From Stomoxys calcitrans (Eukaryota; Arthropoda; Insecta; Diptera; Muscidae), in assembly GCF_963082655.1 (NCBI RefSeq), contig NC_081554.1, positions 126,827,453 through 126,891,452 on the forward strand: 64,000 nucleotides of DNA, read 5' to 3'. Made by a program: the position numbers and the translations under genes. The notes beneath the pieces are model-generated. The model searched no databases, was not told the DNA's origin, and saw only the letters and a program-made list of their open reading frames with translations. Below are positions 44,871 to 56,232 of the stretch, piece by piece; within the stretch, counting starts at the first letter, position 1, and every line of letters begins with the position of its first letter.

Positions 44871-45560
44871 CGTTGAGATTATGTCATAAAAATATTAACT
44901 TCAAAGAAATTCTTAATAATATTTTGCTTAAAAAATCTCCAACATTTTTTTTAATTTATTTGGTCTTTAGAGAAAATTCCATTCTAATTTTGTTTTTAGA
45001 AAAAAATTTTTTGAATTTCTGTTTCATTTTTCAAGTTTTTTGCCTGTTAGGGCGAGATCATTAAATTTTACAATTTTTGTTTATTCCTCTTTTGAGACGA
45101 GCTCAATGATCGGAGATGCAAATGGATTTAATCTTTAGGAAAATTTTAATAACATTTTGTATTTAGAATTTTTTTTTTAATTTTTTTCAATGAAAACGGA
45201 TTTATAAAAATATTGTCGTTCTCATTGTGTATTTGAAGTTTTGATAAGTAACTACTTTTTGGGTCATTTATTCATTTTGGACAAAACGTCATAGGCATTA
45301 ATAATATTTTGGCTTGTCGGGTGTTAAGTTATGTACAATAATTTCCTACAAAGGACCCAACATTTTTGTCAGAAAATGTCATTGCGCCCAAAAGTCTGTC
45401 ATATCGCCGAAATGTCTGTCATATAGCCCAAAAATGAAAAAAACGACTAAAATTGCAAAAATTAGGCGATACGCCATTGGACAGGTTCGAATGACCGCGA
45501 TTTCGGCCTTTCCAGTGGCCTCTTCGGAAGGATTTGCCACTAAATGATTACATGTTTCCA
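44871..45560. other. AT-rich repeats, no gene
   Basis: Runs such as AAAATTTTTTTAGAAAA resemble the low-complexity repeat at 52380-52830. The stretch 45460-45550 is of higher complexity, but I recognise nothing in it. Confidence 0.4.
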
Positions 45561-45890
45561 CCTACTTACAAACCATTGAGTAGTGCAATGGCACAGGAAA
45601 GCTGTGAGCACCACACAGGCTGCAACATTGAGGTCCGATCTGTGTGGTGTTTATAGCTGTCACGTGAAGCTTAACGGCGAGCTTCCGTGCGGGTCCACAG
45701 GTTGCGGATAGTGGAATGCTCCATCGATGCTCGATATGACAAGGCGGGTTATTGGCACCTTCAAATAACCAATGGCCACTCTGTTCCCGCGGCGATCGGT
45801 CCATTGGAGGGGAACAAACTTGCTCACCTACAGGAGCTTGTGGAGCAATGTGGCAACAACAACAACAAAACAATTTTGTTGTACTCCAAA
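45561..45890 (-). repeat. Dispersed repeat E, longer copy
   Basis: Minus-strand sequence starts in a TTGTTGTTGTTG run (45855-45868) and includes GGTCCATTGGAGGGGAAC on the plus strand; the far part matches 13918-13990 inverted. Class unknown. Confidence 0.6.
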
Positions 45891-45969
45891 TGACGACCAA
45901 GCGGATTATGGAAACTGTATCATTATCATTTGTCATTTTAGCTAAAGTAGATGGTATTTTAGCCGTATT

Positions 45970-47140
45970 ACCCTAACATTTAATTTTAATATATTATCAA
46001 ATAAACCCAAATTAAACTTCTTAACTCGTAAGTTCTATTTAAAAGTAATTTATTCATGGGCTATAAAGATGCTGGCAACAAGTATTAATAAAATCCAAGA
46101 CAACGTTTGCCCACATAGACCTTACAACCCACCCACCAAAGAACATCTTCATCTTGTGGCTCATTATTATATTTTTTTTAATAGCCAACAACTGTAACGT
46201 GTTTATGTGCCAATTACCGCTAAATTAACTTTATCTGTAAACTAACACTTGTGTGGGCGGGTAAGAGACACTTGCCGGCGCCAACACCCTAAACGGCACT
46301 TTTCAAAAGTGCGATAGCAAAACCTGGCTGCTTTGTGTAACATTCAAATGACATTTGGCGGGTCAAATGTGCAATAACTGCGAAGTCCAAAACAACCCTC
46401 AAAATGAAAACAAGGGTTGTTTCCCTTCCTCAAAGAACCCATTTGAACTGTCCCATAAGCCACCATGGCATATTATTAAATTTGTTGAGATTATTCCGAC
46501 TTTTTTTTGTGGGAATTTTCATAAAAAACGACCAAATCATTCCCAATGCCACCGCAAACATGAATTTTGTTATGGTCAAGACTACATATGGTCATCATGT
46601 TGTTTGATGGCACATACTGTCTTAGTCAACTGGCTAGGATATACGTGTGCCTCGAACACATTGATTTTATTGGTTTCATATGCAAAATATTCCTTTTCTC
46701 TGGTATTTTCTTTTTGACCACTTTGTGAGCGAGTGTGATTTAGTAGGTGTCGCCGGCACTATGGATTTTTAACATGGTGGAGCAATTTCGGAGATTATGT
46801 TTTTTATTATTATTTTTTGTTATTGCTATAATGCAAAATTTATGGCAAATTGGGTGCGTAACAACATATTAACTGCAGTTAAGATCATTGCAGATGCCAA
46901 CAACTCATAAATATTCCCACAGCGGAGTTGTGGTCGAAAGACAATTGAGAATTCTATGACGAATATTTTGGCATAGCTATGGGCATAGGGTTGCCATTTC
47001 ATGGTAAGTGATGAGTATTGTAAGGGAATTTGATGACATGTACATTGAGAGATGCCAGTAAATAGTATATGACAGTCATATAACCCGATTCACCGAAACT
47101 ATTCATTATGGATTTACAGTATTTGAATGTTGGAAAGGAA
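45970..47140. other. Unique-looking intergenic or intronic DNA
   Basis: The longest stretch without a recognised transposon in the middle of the window. The open frame from 46355 (120 codons, Cys/His-containing) has no splice context or family resemblance, and I do not call it a gene. No RNA gene is seen. Confidence 0.4.
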
Positions 47141-47147
47141 AGGACGG

Positions 47148-47290
47148 TGGCCCGTAGCTCAGAGGTTAGCATGTCCGCCTTTGGCTCAAATCCCGGAGAA
47201 AATATCAGAAAAATATTCCGCGGTGGTTACTCTCTCCCAGTGCTGACGACACTTGTGTGGTACTAACTTTAGGTTATCAGCCGTATAAAC
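47148..47290 (+). mobile_element. tRNA-derived SINE, head-containing copy
   Basis: GGCCCGTAGCTCAGAGGTTA gives a clear A-box/D-arm and GGCTCAAATCCCGG a B box, spaced as in tRNA-derived heads (the anticodon region is shortened). The body AATATTCCGCGGTGGTTACT resembles that of the other SINEs. It is not a tRNA gene because the acceptor stem does not pair. Confidence 0.65.
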
Positions 47291-47424
47291 TAAAGATGTG
47301 CACAATTACAATTGAATGCACCCCCCGTTTGGTCGTTTTTCAACAATCAGTGCGTATAACGCAGTTTCTGTTACAAGTTGGTATTGTTATTTTTCAATGA
47401 AATTTAGAAAGATTGAGTAAGGAG

Positions 47425-48118
47425 AAGAAGTAAAAACGTGCTTAGTTCGGCAGGGTCGAACCTTGGGAACCCACCACCACCGATTCTACTAAAAAGGTAC
47501 ACAAAATTAATTTAGTTGAAAGGCATTATTTTAGTCTACGTACTAAATTTTTGCCAAGCCATGCAACAATTAAAGCTTCTAGGAATTGAACAAGGATAAT
47601 CGAGACATCGGTTTATATGGGAGACATAGCAGGATAAAAGCCGTTTTAGACAGTACTTGGCACAGATACTTGTAAGTCGTAACAGAACACCGTGCTAAGT
47701 TTTAGCCAAATCGGACTAAAAATACTGCTTCTAGGGGCCCAAGATTTCAAATCGAGAGATCATCTTGTATGGGAGCTGTAGCAGCTGTAGTACCGTATCG
47801 TAACTGAACACTCAATTCAACATCAATAAAAAGTATGTGTGCATAATTTCAAGCGGATATCTTTATTCGTTCGACCTCTATTGTGCTCCCGCCGACAAAC
47901 GACGGGGAGATGGGGAAACGGGAACAATTTCAACCTTTTTATACAGTTTAAAAGGGTTTGTTGTCTCAGGATGAGAGGAATTGTGATTTCTGATGGTATC
48001 TGATGGTAGGGATCCATCTCTAGTTGAAGGAGGGGGGTGGATGGAGATGGGGATGAACAGACAGGCGGACGGACATGACTACATCGACTTAGAACGTCAG
48101 AACGATCAAAAATATATA
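47425..48118 (-). mobile_element. DINE-like element, first part
   Basis: AAGTAAAAACGTGCTTAGTT end, GGCAGGGTCGAACC, diverged units, GACAGGCGGACGGACATGAC and GATCAAAAATATATA. The remaining end (TATACTTAATGGGGTTACAG ... TTTCCCCATCC) continues at 48841-48893 after an insertion. Confidence 0.75.
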
Positions 48119-48840
48119 AACTCAACCAAATTTGTTATTCAAAACAGCAACAATTTTTGCCAAAACAGCTGTTTTTGTCTGCTGAAAATGAGTAAAGCAG
48201 ACATACACATTTAGCGGTGATGACTGGAGCTGAGATATTTACTTTAGTATTACATGGGTTTCCAAAATTCGGTCCGGCCGAACTGAGACACACATTTACA
48301 CTTGTATTACATGCACTCATAGAAATTTGTTAGTAAAAACAGCAAAAATGTTTGCTGAAACAGCAGAAAGTCCGCTGAAAATGGAACAGCAGTAAATTGT
48401 TGGTAAAACAGCAAACATTTTCGGAGGTGTTCAAAATAAGCGACAAATACTTTCACATCGAAAATGAGAAGAGAATTCGTAACATATTAGAACAAAATGA
48501 TTTCCCAAGAAAAACGGTAACGGATCTTATAAAACACGTGAAGAACAAAAAGAATAAGGATACGAAGGAACTTGCACCAAGAATTTATGAGAGGACAGCA
48601 TATATTTCAGGCTTTTCGGAGAGATTTCGTAATTCCAACATTTACAACAAGGACTCATATCAACTGGCACTAAAAAGCGGCAATACTGTCAACAAACTAT
48701 TTAGCAAGACTAAAAATCAGTCATTTTCTGCAAACAACAGGCTTTTCAGCAGTAAGCCTGCTGCTCTGAAATTGCAAAATTAACTACTAATATTCAGCGG
48801 ACAGTGTTCGCTATTTTCAGCAAACTTTTTTCTATGAGTG
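48119..48840. mobile_element. Composite TIR element containing a Penelope-like fragment
   Basis: The outer ends ACTCAACCAAATTTGTTATT and (inverted) CACTCATAGAAAAAAGTTTG share a terminal pattern that continues AAAACAGC/AAAATAGC. A second copy of the left end (CACTCATAGAAATTTGTTAG) occurs at 48314, so one such element appears nested in or duplicated within another. The piece 48230-48300 includes a DINE-like tail (CCGGCCGAACTGAG). It lies within a DINE-like element. Confidence 0.55.
48427..48783 (+). pseudogene. Penelope-like reverse transcriptase C-terminal fragment
   Basis: The open frame encodes IENEKRIRNILEQNDFPRKT, then ERTAYISGFSERFRNSNIYN and YQLALKSGNTVNKLFSKTK. The YIxGxSERxR... and (L)ALKxxNTVxxLFxKxK pattern is that of the thumb/linker region just before the GIY-YIG nuclease in Penelope-like elements. 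No catalytic RT or nuclease motif is present. The frame runs on into the flanking TIR sequence at both ends. It is either a capture or a truncated retro-insertion. Confidence 0.6.
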
Positions 48841-48893
48841 TATACTTAATGGGGTTACAGATTAGTATTTCCCCATCCTCTAGTGAGGGAAAA
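48841..48893 (-). mobile_element. DINE-like element, second part
   Basis: TATACTTAATGGGGTTACAG and ATTAGTATTTCCCCATCC complete the element broken at 48118. Confidence 0.7.
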
Positions 48894-49360
48894 AAATGCG
48901 ACTTTTATGACGGCGGGACGGCGATCAAGAATACATATCGAGTTCTTCTTGCGAAAATGATGTAAGCGTAATTTTTTCCGATATTCGTTTTTTGATGGAT
49001 ATCGAGTTACGCCTCGTCTCCAAATACCGGAACTGTACCATGTACCGTTATGAAATGAGAGTGAAAATTATTTTGGTGTAAGCACTATTTATGCCGCTTT
49101 TTGCACTATTTTAACAAGAAATTAGTTTTTATCTAAGAAGTTTTATTACAAATTATTACTTGCAACGTAGGTTGTACCTTTACTGCTTAAATTTTGTAAA
49201 TGTAAGAGATGGGAAAGTATGGAATAGTAAGGGAAATAATACTTTACACTATAAGTTTAAATTAGGCAATATCATTATATCATGTCTTTTTTATGAACTT
49301 TGGCGGAGGTGTTCAAAAGGGTGCATATATAATGAGAGCATATATGAATCTGAAATATAA
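48894..49360. other. No gene recognised
   Basis: AT-rich sequence; no family signal. Confidence 0.4.
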
Positions 49361-49364
49361 GCAA

Positions 49365-49480
49365 CCTGGTTCCGATTACCAGTGCGGGGGTCGTGAGTTC
49401 GATTCCCACAATGGAATTAAAATTGTCTAGTTGAGTCCTTAAAGGACATCCACTCTAACCAAACCTAGATGAAATATGTC
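49365..49480 (+). repeat. tRNA-related SINE-like fragment
   Basis: GGTCGTGAGTTCGATTCCCAC at 49389 is an excellent B box, and ACCTGGTTCCGATTACCAGT precedes it. The following body (AAAATTGTCTAGTTGAGTCC) differs from the other SINEs here, so this is another family. No acceptor-stem pairing. Confidence 0.5.
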
Positions 49481-49680
49481 ATAGATATGGTAATACGCAA
49501 AAAATAAGTTCTCATTAAATTTCGTACATATCGGTCTAAAATTGCACCACACCATAAGTGAAAACCAGACAATACATATATTGGGAGTTATATCCAAATC
49601 TGATCCGATTTTATGAAGACATAGTGGCAATTTGATGAAGGTCGGTTGATAAAAGCGCTTGCAAAGGCTCTAGAAGTGAA

Positions 49681-50239
49681 AATTGGTCGACATCAGGGGC
49701 CCACCCCACATTTTTTCAAAATCGAAAATTGCCAAAATTCTTGTTACTGTGAAATTGGTAATGATACCTAATTTTTTTTTTTTTTTTGAAAATTGTTGCA
49801 GCTGTTGGGTGCAGGAACTGACTGAGGAACATCGGCGGTGACATTTGGTCATAAAGTCTGAATTTTACACTAATTGCCAACACAGTGCAAATATCTTTTG
49901 GATGTTGTATTAATGGCTTCGAACGCTAAACAACGGCAGCGGCTCTTGCTGCTGCTCCGTGTGCCCAGGTTCGCATTAACGACAAATAATAGCCAAGAAT
50001 AGAGCTGCCTTAGAAAAGTGCTAGCTCGAGTTAAAAAAGAGGAGTCGTAAGGAAATATGGATTGGCGTAAAGTAGGCGACTGAAAGCAGTTACAACAATT
50101 TTTCCTGTCATGTTTAGGGAGAAAATAAGCTTGTAAAAAGTAGGTTTTGTGTAGGGGTTTAGGAAACAAAAATATATTTTTTCCAAAAATTTTTAAAATT
50201 CAAAATATTTGAAAAAATTTCCGCATACATATATAAATT
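49681..50239. other. No gene recognised
   Basis: Includes a T-rich tract (49772-49787). A weak frame from 49915 (plus) with a basic N-terminus is interrupted by stops and was not assigned. Confidence 0.35.
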
Positions 50240-50845
50240 CTCTTAATTATGAATACACTAGCATATGCTCGGTCGCTTCGCTGCCCTCAATGGTACACCC
50301 AATTTCAAGGTGTAACTGTATCGCAATTTTAATAGCTTTAGCCTTATCCGTAAAGAAAGAGCATTTTGTAAATATACGAACTAAATTTAGTCGGCCGATA
50401 AATATTTTCAAGGTGTTACTGTATCGCAATTTTGAGTTCATTAGCTCAATCCGTAAATAAAGTGCTATTTTGTAAGCTTTAGCACCTAAATGTACAAATT
50501 TCAATACAATCTTCTAGTCATCCGTTATGTACTCCCTAATTGCACAGATGTAGCTCAGTTTGTAAATAAAGTACCAATTTGTACGTTTTAGTACCAAAAT
50601 GAACAAAAATCAAAAAAATCTCATAGTCGCTCTGCACATAGTGCCTAGATGTAACTGTATACCAAATTTCAGAGCTGTAGCTCAATCTTAAAGAAGGTGT
50701 CGTATTGTACGTCTTAGCACCAAAATGTGCAAATATCAACAAAATTTTCTAGTCGTCCGGTACATACTGCCAAGATGTGCCTGTATCCCAAATTTCAGAT
50801 CTGTAGCTCAATCTATAAAGAAAGTACTAAATTGTACCAATTACA
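50240..50845. repeat. GTACC-family tandem repeats
   Basis: Five to six ~105-bp units with CTGTATCCCAAATTTCAG, TAGCTCAATC(C)GTAAA, AAAGTACCAATTTGTAC and CACCAAAATGTGCAAA blocks. The inverse vocabulary occurs at 4020-4560. Confidence 0.65.
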
Positions 50846-51526
50846 GCACTAAGACCCCATAAAGTATATATATTCTTGATTGTCGTGGCATTTTAAGTCG
50901 GACTAGCCATCTCCATCCGTCTGTCCGTCCGTCCGTCTCTCTGTCGAAAGCACAAATACGCAAATACTTCTTATTAGTGTAGGTCGGTTGGTAATGTAAA
51001 TGGTCAATGTTTTGATATAGCTGCCATATAAAGCGATCTGGGGCCTTGACTTCTTGAGCTTTTAGAAAGCGTAATTCTTATCCGATTTGACTGAAATTGT
51101 TCACAAACCGTTTTGATATCACTTCCAACAACTGTGAGAAGTATGGTCCAAATTGGTTCAAAACCTGATATAGCTGTCATATAAACCGATTTGGGATCTT
51201 GACTTCTTGAGCCTCTATATAGCGAAATTCTCTTCCGATTTGGCACAAATTTTGTACAACGGCTCCTCCCACGGCCTTCAACATACGTGTGCAATATGGT
51301 CAGAATCGATCAATAGCTTGATACAGCTCCCTTAAAAAAGCGATCTCCCGATTTTCCTTCTTAAGCCCCGAATCGGACTATAACTCGATATAGCTTCTCC
51401 TCCGTCCTTATTCAGTATTCTTTGTTTGCCTAAAAAGAGATACTGTGCAAAGAACACCACAGATGCGACCATGGTGGTGTATATGTAAGATTCGGCCCAG
51501 CCGAACTTAGCACGCTCTTACTTGTT
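50846..51526 (+). mobile_element. DINE-like element, 5' end replaced
   Basis: Begins at ACCCCATAAAGTATATATAT without the TATACCC end, abutting the GTACC repeats, then GTCCGTCCGTCTC, three units and the GCCCAGCCGAACTTAGCACG / TTACTTGTT tail. Confidence 0.8.
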
Positions 51527-51539
51527 TAATTTTAGCCTT

Positions 51540-52245
51540 CTCCGTTCACTGTAAAAATAAATAAGCTATTTCGTACTTTTTGGCAACAAAATGTATGATT
51601 TGTTAAAAAATAACTTAGTCAGCCATCAAATATTTCTTAGTAGAATCTACATGTTAAATTTCAGAGCTCTAGTTCAATTCGTGAAGAAAGTATGAAATGG
51701 TACCAAATACGGTAATAAATGTGCGTTTCTTCCGTTACCATCACAATTGTTCATGTTTTTTTCTATCCATCCCCTTTATTTCGCAACAGCAATCATTTAA
51801 GCCAAATTTCGAATTTCTAGCTCTACCCGTTCGCCCTATGCAAAGTTCACCTATTTCGTACCTTTTTGGTTCTTTTTTGGTTCCCCATTTAAAGTTGCCA
51901 TAGCGTACCCTCATTCAAAGCTCTAGCTCAATTAACAAACAAGGTACCAAAAAGTACCCATTGCGGTACTAAACGTGCCATTTTTCCCACTTCCGGTACT
52001 ATTTTGGAAAAAAGATTGTCACCAAATCTTATATCTTGGAGACGCTTTTTAATTTGAGCCCAAAATCATAATTCTAACCCTATCCGTTGGCGCAGGGGAA
52101 AAAGTCACCATTTCGTACGTTTTAGTACGAATATTGCAAAACCCCGTCTAATCGCGCGCCTACGACCCAAGACCTACATTCGTGCCAAATTTCAAGACTC
52201 TAGCTTTAGCCGTTTGGGCTGGCATTTGATCAGTCAGTCAGCCAA
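51540..52245. repeat. GTACC-family repeats, continuation
   Basis: More units of the repeat at 50240-50845, including AAGGTACCAAAAAGTACCC. The DINE-like element at 50846 therefore looks inserted into one longer GTACC array. Confidence 0.6.
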
Positions 52246-52379
52246 TCAGTCAATTACGCGTCTCCTTAATATATATAGATAAAATTTCATCAAAATCGGA
52301 CAATTGAAATTTGTCTATAGAAAACATTTTAGGCAAATGTTGTTTGGGACAAATAACGTAATAAAAATGTTTATGCAAA

Positions 52380-52830
52380 ATTTGAATTTTAGTTTAAAAA
52401 AAATCTCGATGTTAGGTTGTCTTTAAAGAGATTTTCGCTAAAAGTTAGTCCTTAAAAAAAATTCATTAAAATGTAGTCGTAAAAAAATATTTAATAACAT
52501 TTTGTTTCACAAAATTTTTTTCTTTAGAAAAAATTTTAAAAAAATAATTTTGATGGCGGTCCGGCCTGTGCTGATGTTTCGTCATAAGAGAATATTACGC
52601 TGCAATTTTGTCTCTAGAAAAATATCATTAAATTTTTTACGAAAAAAATCATTAGAAGTTTGTTTTTACTAAGAATTTCACTACAATTTTGTCCTTAAGA
52701 AAAATTATTTTAAGGCTGCCTTGGCCTCAGCAAATGTTGTCTTTGTAGAATATTTTAAATATGAAATTTTGTCATTATAAAAAATGTTAATGCAATTTTT
52801 GTTTAGAATAAATTTAATTTATTCCTGGCT
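52380..52830. repeat. AT-rich degenerate tandem repeat
   Basis: Repeated AAAATTTT(G)TCTTTAGAAAAA-like units of about 50-60 bp, resembling 44930-45010. No coding potential. Confidence 0.5.
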
Positions 52831-52839
52831 ACGTCCCTG

Positions 52840-53140
52840 ATGGAAGCTATATCTAAATCAGAACCGATTTTTTCCAATTTCAACGGGCTTCGTCTGTATG
52901 CCGAAGAACATGCCTGTACCAAATTTTAAGACGATCGGACGAAAATTGCGGCTTACACTTTGTACACAAATTAACATGGACAGACAGGCAGACAGACTGA
53001 CAGATAGACAGACGGACATAGCTAAATCGTATCAGAAAGTGATTCTGAGTCGATCGGGTATATCTCTCTTCCTTCTGGGTATTACAAACAAACGCACTAA
53101 GTTATAATACCCTGTACCACAGTATTGGTGTAGGGTATAA
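52840..53140 (-). mobile_element. Type C repeat, 3'-end copy
   Basis: Units with GAAGCTATATCTAAATCAG, a CAGACAGGCAGACAGAC tract and the end TATAATACCCTGTACCACAG ... GTAGGGTATAAA, as at 18086-18612. Confidence 0.65.
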
Positions 53141-53396
53141 ATACAGACAAATACCGTTATAGCCTTTATGGACTAAATATCCTTTTGACGAAGCCATCAA
53201 GTTATATTTAGTCATTTAAAAAATAGCTATTTAAAAATTTTTTGTTGCCAAAAACTAAAAAAAAAATACATATTGATTATGTATATGTATTTTTTCCTTT
53301 TATTGTAAAGATCCTGCGCAGAAGATGAGAATCGTTGATACCTTGAAATATTGGCATAAATGAAAAGTAAATTCACATAAAAACAACAACATCTGT

Positions 53397-54409
53397 TTTT
53401 ATACCCTCCACCATAAGATGGGGGGTATACTAATTTCGTCATTCTGATTGTAACTACTCGAAATATTCGTCTTAGACCCCATAAAGTATATATATTCTTG
53501 ATCGTCGTGAAATTTTATGTCGATCTAGCCATGTCTGTCCGTCTGTCCGTCCGTCCGTCCGTCCGTCCGTCCGTCCGTCTGTCCGTCCGTCCGTCTGTCT
53601 GTCGAAAGCACGCTAACTTCCGAAGTAGTAAAGCTAGCCGCTTGAAATTTTGCACAAATACTTCTTGTTAGTGTAGGTCGGTTGGTATTGTAAATGGGCC
53701 ATATCGGTCCATGTTTTGATATAGCTGCCATATAAACCGATCTTGGGTCTTGACTTCTTGAGCCTCTAGAGTGCGCAATTCTTATCCGATTGGGATGAAA
53801 TTTTGCACGACGTGTTTTGTTATAACATCCAACAACTGTGCCAAGTATGGTTCAAATCGGTTTATAACCTGATATAGCTGCCATATAAACCGATCTTGGG
53901 TCTTGACTTCTTAAGCCTCTAGAGTGCGCAATTCTTATCCGATTGGGATGAAATTTTGCACTACGTGTTTTGTTATGATATCCAACAACTGTGCCAAGTA
54001 TGGCTCAAATCGGTCTATAACCTGATATAGCTGCCATATAAACCGTTCTTGGGTCTTGACTTCTTGAGCCTCTAGAGTGCGCAATTCTTATCCGATTGGG
54101 ATGAAATTTTGCACTACGTGTTTTGTTATGATATCCAACAACTGTGCCAAATATGATTCAAATCGGTCCATAACCTTATATAGCTGTCATATAAACCGAT
54201 CTTGGGTCTTGACTTCTTTTTTTATTCGAATTGGCTGACATTTTACACAGGACCATATCTTGATAATGCTCTAATAGCAGAGCAAATCTTTTCTTATATC
54301 CTTTTTTTTGCCTAAGAAGAGATGCCGGGAAAAGAACTCGACAAATGCGATCCATGGTGGAGGGTATATAAGATTCGGCCCGGCCGAACTTAGCACGCTT
54401 TTACTTGTT
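53397..54409 (+). mobile_element. DINE-1/Helentron-like element
   Basis: Complete copy with an expanded GTCY tract (53533-53602) and four units; the last has lost its 3' half, so CTTGACTTCTT runs into TTTTTATTCG. It ends 360 bp downstream of the GNBP3-like stop codon. Confidence 0.9.
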
Positions 54410-54668
54410 ATTTATATATAACCTCAAGCCGAAAATAGCACAAAATAATTATCTATTATTATCTGAAAAAAAAAACAACATGTTTGTTATTCTAGCAAAA
54501 AGCTAACCATTGCCATTTTTAGCAGACTTTTTTCCAATCCTGTCATATGGCAAACCTAGTCTATAAAGGCGCTATGCTCAAATAGATTCGATGGATTTCA
54601 ATTTTAGGAAAAGGAAATACATTAAGATAGATATGTAAATTAAATTAATTGATATGTAAATTAAAATA

Positions 54669-54674
54669 TTTATT
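54669..54674 (-). terminator. AATAAA polyadenylation signal of the GNBP3-like gene
   Basis: AATAAA on the minus strand about 95 bases after the stop codon, in AT-rich DNA. It is the first canonical hexamer downstream. Confidence 0.55.
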
Positions 54675-54768
54675 TATAATAATTTTTTATGGAATATACG
54701 AGTATATTGTTTTGTACGACTACATTCGATTATGTTAAGGGTTTTTCTTAAAATATGTATTTTAAAGG

Positions 54769-56232
54769 CTAAACCGAGTAAATTTTAATGTTGTCCACTT
54801 GAAATGCACAATTGCTCAAGCAGTCGTCACGATAAGCAGTGGCGAAATTTTTCAACGCCTTAGGATCGATATTGCGCCACGGCTTCTCTTCTGCCCAAAT
54901 CATATCTGGGAAATCATTAAAGCCACCAACTCCAAGGCCCACTGTCAACGCGAATTCCTGGTCGAATGGGGCCCATTTAGAACCACTTTGCAGGATTTCT
55001 CGATTGGGCAAATAGTGATCGTTCTGTTGCAGATTACGGAAGGCATGCTCCTCGTCGGGTATTTCAAAACGACAGTATTCATTGTTGTCTACAGAAAATG
55101 CAATGAAGTTTGGGGTCCAAAGTAATTGATAGAGGTGGAATACTTCAGACAATTGGGCATTGGTGGATTTATTGACACATAACTTCAAGGAATGCCAAGG
55201 TTCAACAGCGTTAAGCAAAAGGCCCGTTAGTAGATCTTGCTCACGGCCATTGTCTCTTGACTGGGCCATGCGCATTTGTCCAGAACGATACTCCTTTTCG
55301 CCATAGACTGGGTTGGAAGGGTCAAGCCAAAGCTGGGGGAAAATCCACATGCCTCTGGGCATTTTCGCTCGTACTTCCACCGAGCCGTATTTGAAGGAGA
55401 ATTTTCCTTTGGTGGAAAACTGTGCCGATATGATGGGGGGTATTATATTCAAGCCCTGCGGTGTCAAAGAACATTCGTCACTGCCTTGAGCGCCTGTGCA
55501 TTTGGATCCCAACACAAGTGGCCGCTTGGCAGATTTCCTGCCAAAGTGTTTTTGGAAAGGCTTGGGCTTGATGGAGACCATGCCCTGGCTTATTTGCAAA
55601 ACATCGGCTACGTCATCGAGATACAAACAGAACTCATAGTTGGGTGATTGAGGTATGCGTCTCTCCACAGTCCATTTGGTGTTATCCAAATAGGTACCAT
55701 CAAAGTTTTCCTCAAACACCAATTGCTTGGCACAGCGTACTGGTGCTCCATTTACAATAGTCACAGCGCCAGTGCAAGTTCCCTTGTCCAGAGGCCTATC
55801 ATCAACTACAGGTAGATCGTCAGTTTTCACGGTTGGGGTTGTTGTATTGGCATATTCATTTACTACATAAACACCATCATCCTCTCGGTAGCCCAAGCCC
55901 TTGTATATGACATAAGTCCAATAGTAAAGCGTATCGCCCAATGCCAGTTTTGTGACACGATCACGAAAAGTCCAACGACCATCTTTGTGTTTGACAATGT
56001 CACGAGCCCAGGTTCCAGCTTCAAGTCCCACCATTTCCTCATTGAGTTTGCCATGGAAGGCGAAAAGGGTTATGCCTTCCTCATGTGGTATTGAAACCTG
56101 AAAGCCCTTGGGATAGAAAACCTCTATCTTTGCGGTTGGCACTTCATAGTCCGAAGCCAATAATTCACACGACAAGCAACTCAACGAAATGAATAAAGTT
56201 AAATACTGCGCACCAGCGACGATTTTAGGCAT
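54769..56232 (-). CDS. GNBP3: Beta-1,3-glucan-binding protein, GNBP3 type
   Basis: A complete 487-codon single exon. Residues 1-27 form a signal peptide (hydrophobic [10 protein letters not shown], likely cut before SDYEVP). Residues ~28-127 are a CBM39 glucan-recognition domain ([60 protein letters not shown]). A Thr/Pro/Asp linker (~128-150) follows, then a GH16-like domain (~165-487; [45 protein letters not shown]). At 318-328 the active-site ExDxxE segment is replaced by [11 protein letters not shown], so hydrolysis is not expected, as in other GNBPs. In Drosophila GNBP3 is a secreted haemolymph sensor of fungal beta-1,3-glucan that starts the protease cascade activating Toll. CBM39 resembles GNBP3 more than GNBP1/2. 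The gene is intact amid transposons; flanking DINE-like elements lie 360 bp downstream and 540 bp upstream. Confidence 0.93.
   Translation of the reverse strand: MPKIVAGAQYLTLFISLSCLSCELLASDYEVPTAKIEVFYPKGFQVSIPHEEGITLFAFHGKLNEEMVGLEAGTWARDIVKHKDGRWTFRDRVTKLALGDTLYYWTYVIYKGLGYREDDGVYVVNEYANTTTPTVKTDDLPVVDDRPLDKGTCTGAVTIVNGAPVRCAKQLVFEENFDGTYLDNTKWTVERRIPQSPNYEFCLYLDDVADVLQISQGMVSIKPKPFQKHFGRKSAKRPLVLGSKCTGAQGSDECSLTPQGLNIIPPIISAQFSTKGKFSFKYGSVEVRAKMPRGMWIFPQLWLDPSNPVYGEKEYRSGQMRMAQSRDNGREQDLLTGLLLNAVEPWHSLKLCVNKSTNAQLSEVFHLYQLLWTPNFIAFSVDNNEYCRFEIPDEEHAFRNLQQNDHYLPNREILQSGSKWAPFDQEFALTVGLGVGGFNDFPDMIWAEEKPWRNIDPKALKNFATAYRDDCLSNCAFQVDNIKIYSV

Noticed and set aside
46355..46717. 120-codon open frame with several Cys and His residues
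   Set aside because: No spacing typical of zinc fingers, no splice or polyadenylation context, and biased AT-rich composition; a chance frame is more likely.
47148..47220. Possible tRNA gene
   Set aside because: A- and B-box sequences are present but the acceptor arms do not pair and the body continues as a SINE seen elsewhere.
49870..50169. Possible PIF/Harbinger-like basic N-terminus near 49915
   Set aside because: The resemblance is limited to a few basic and leucine-rich residues, and in-frame stops occur within 30 codons.
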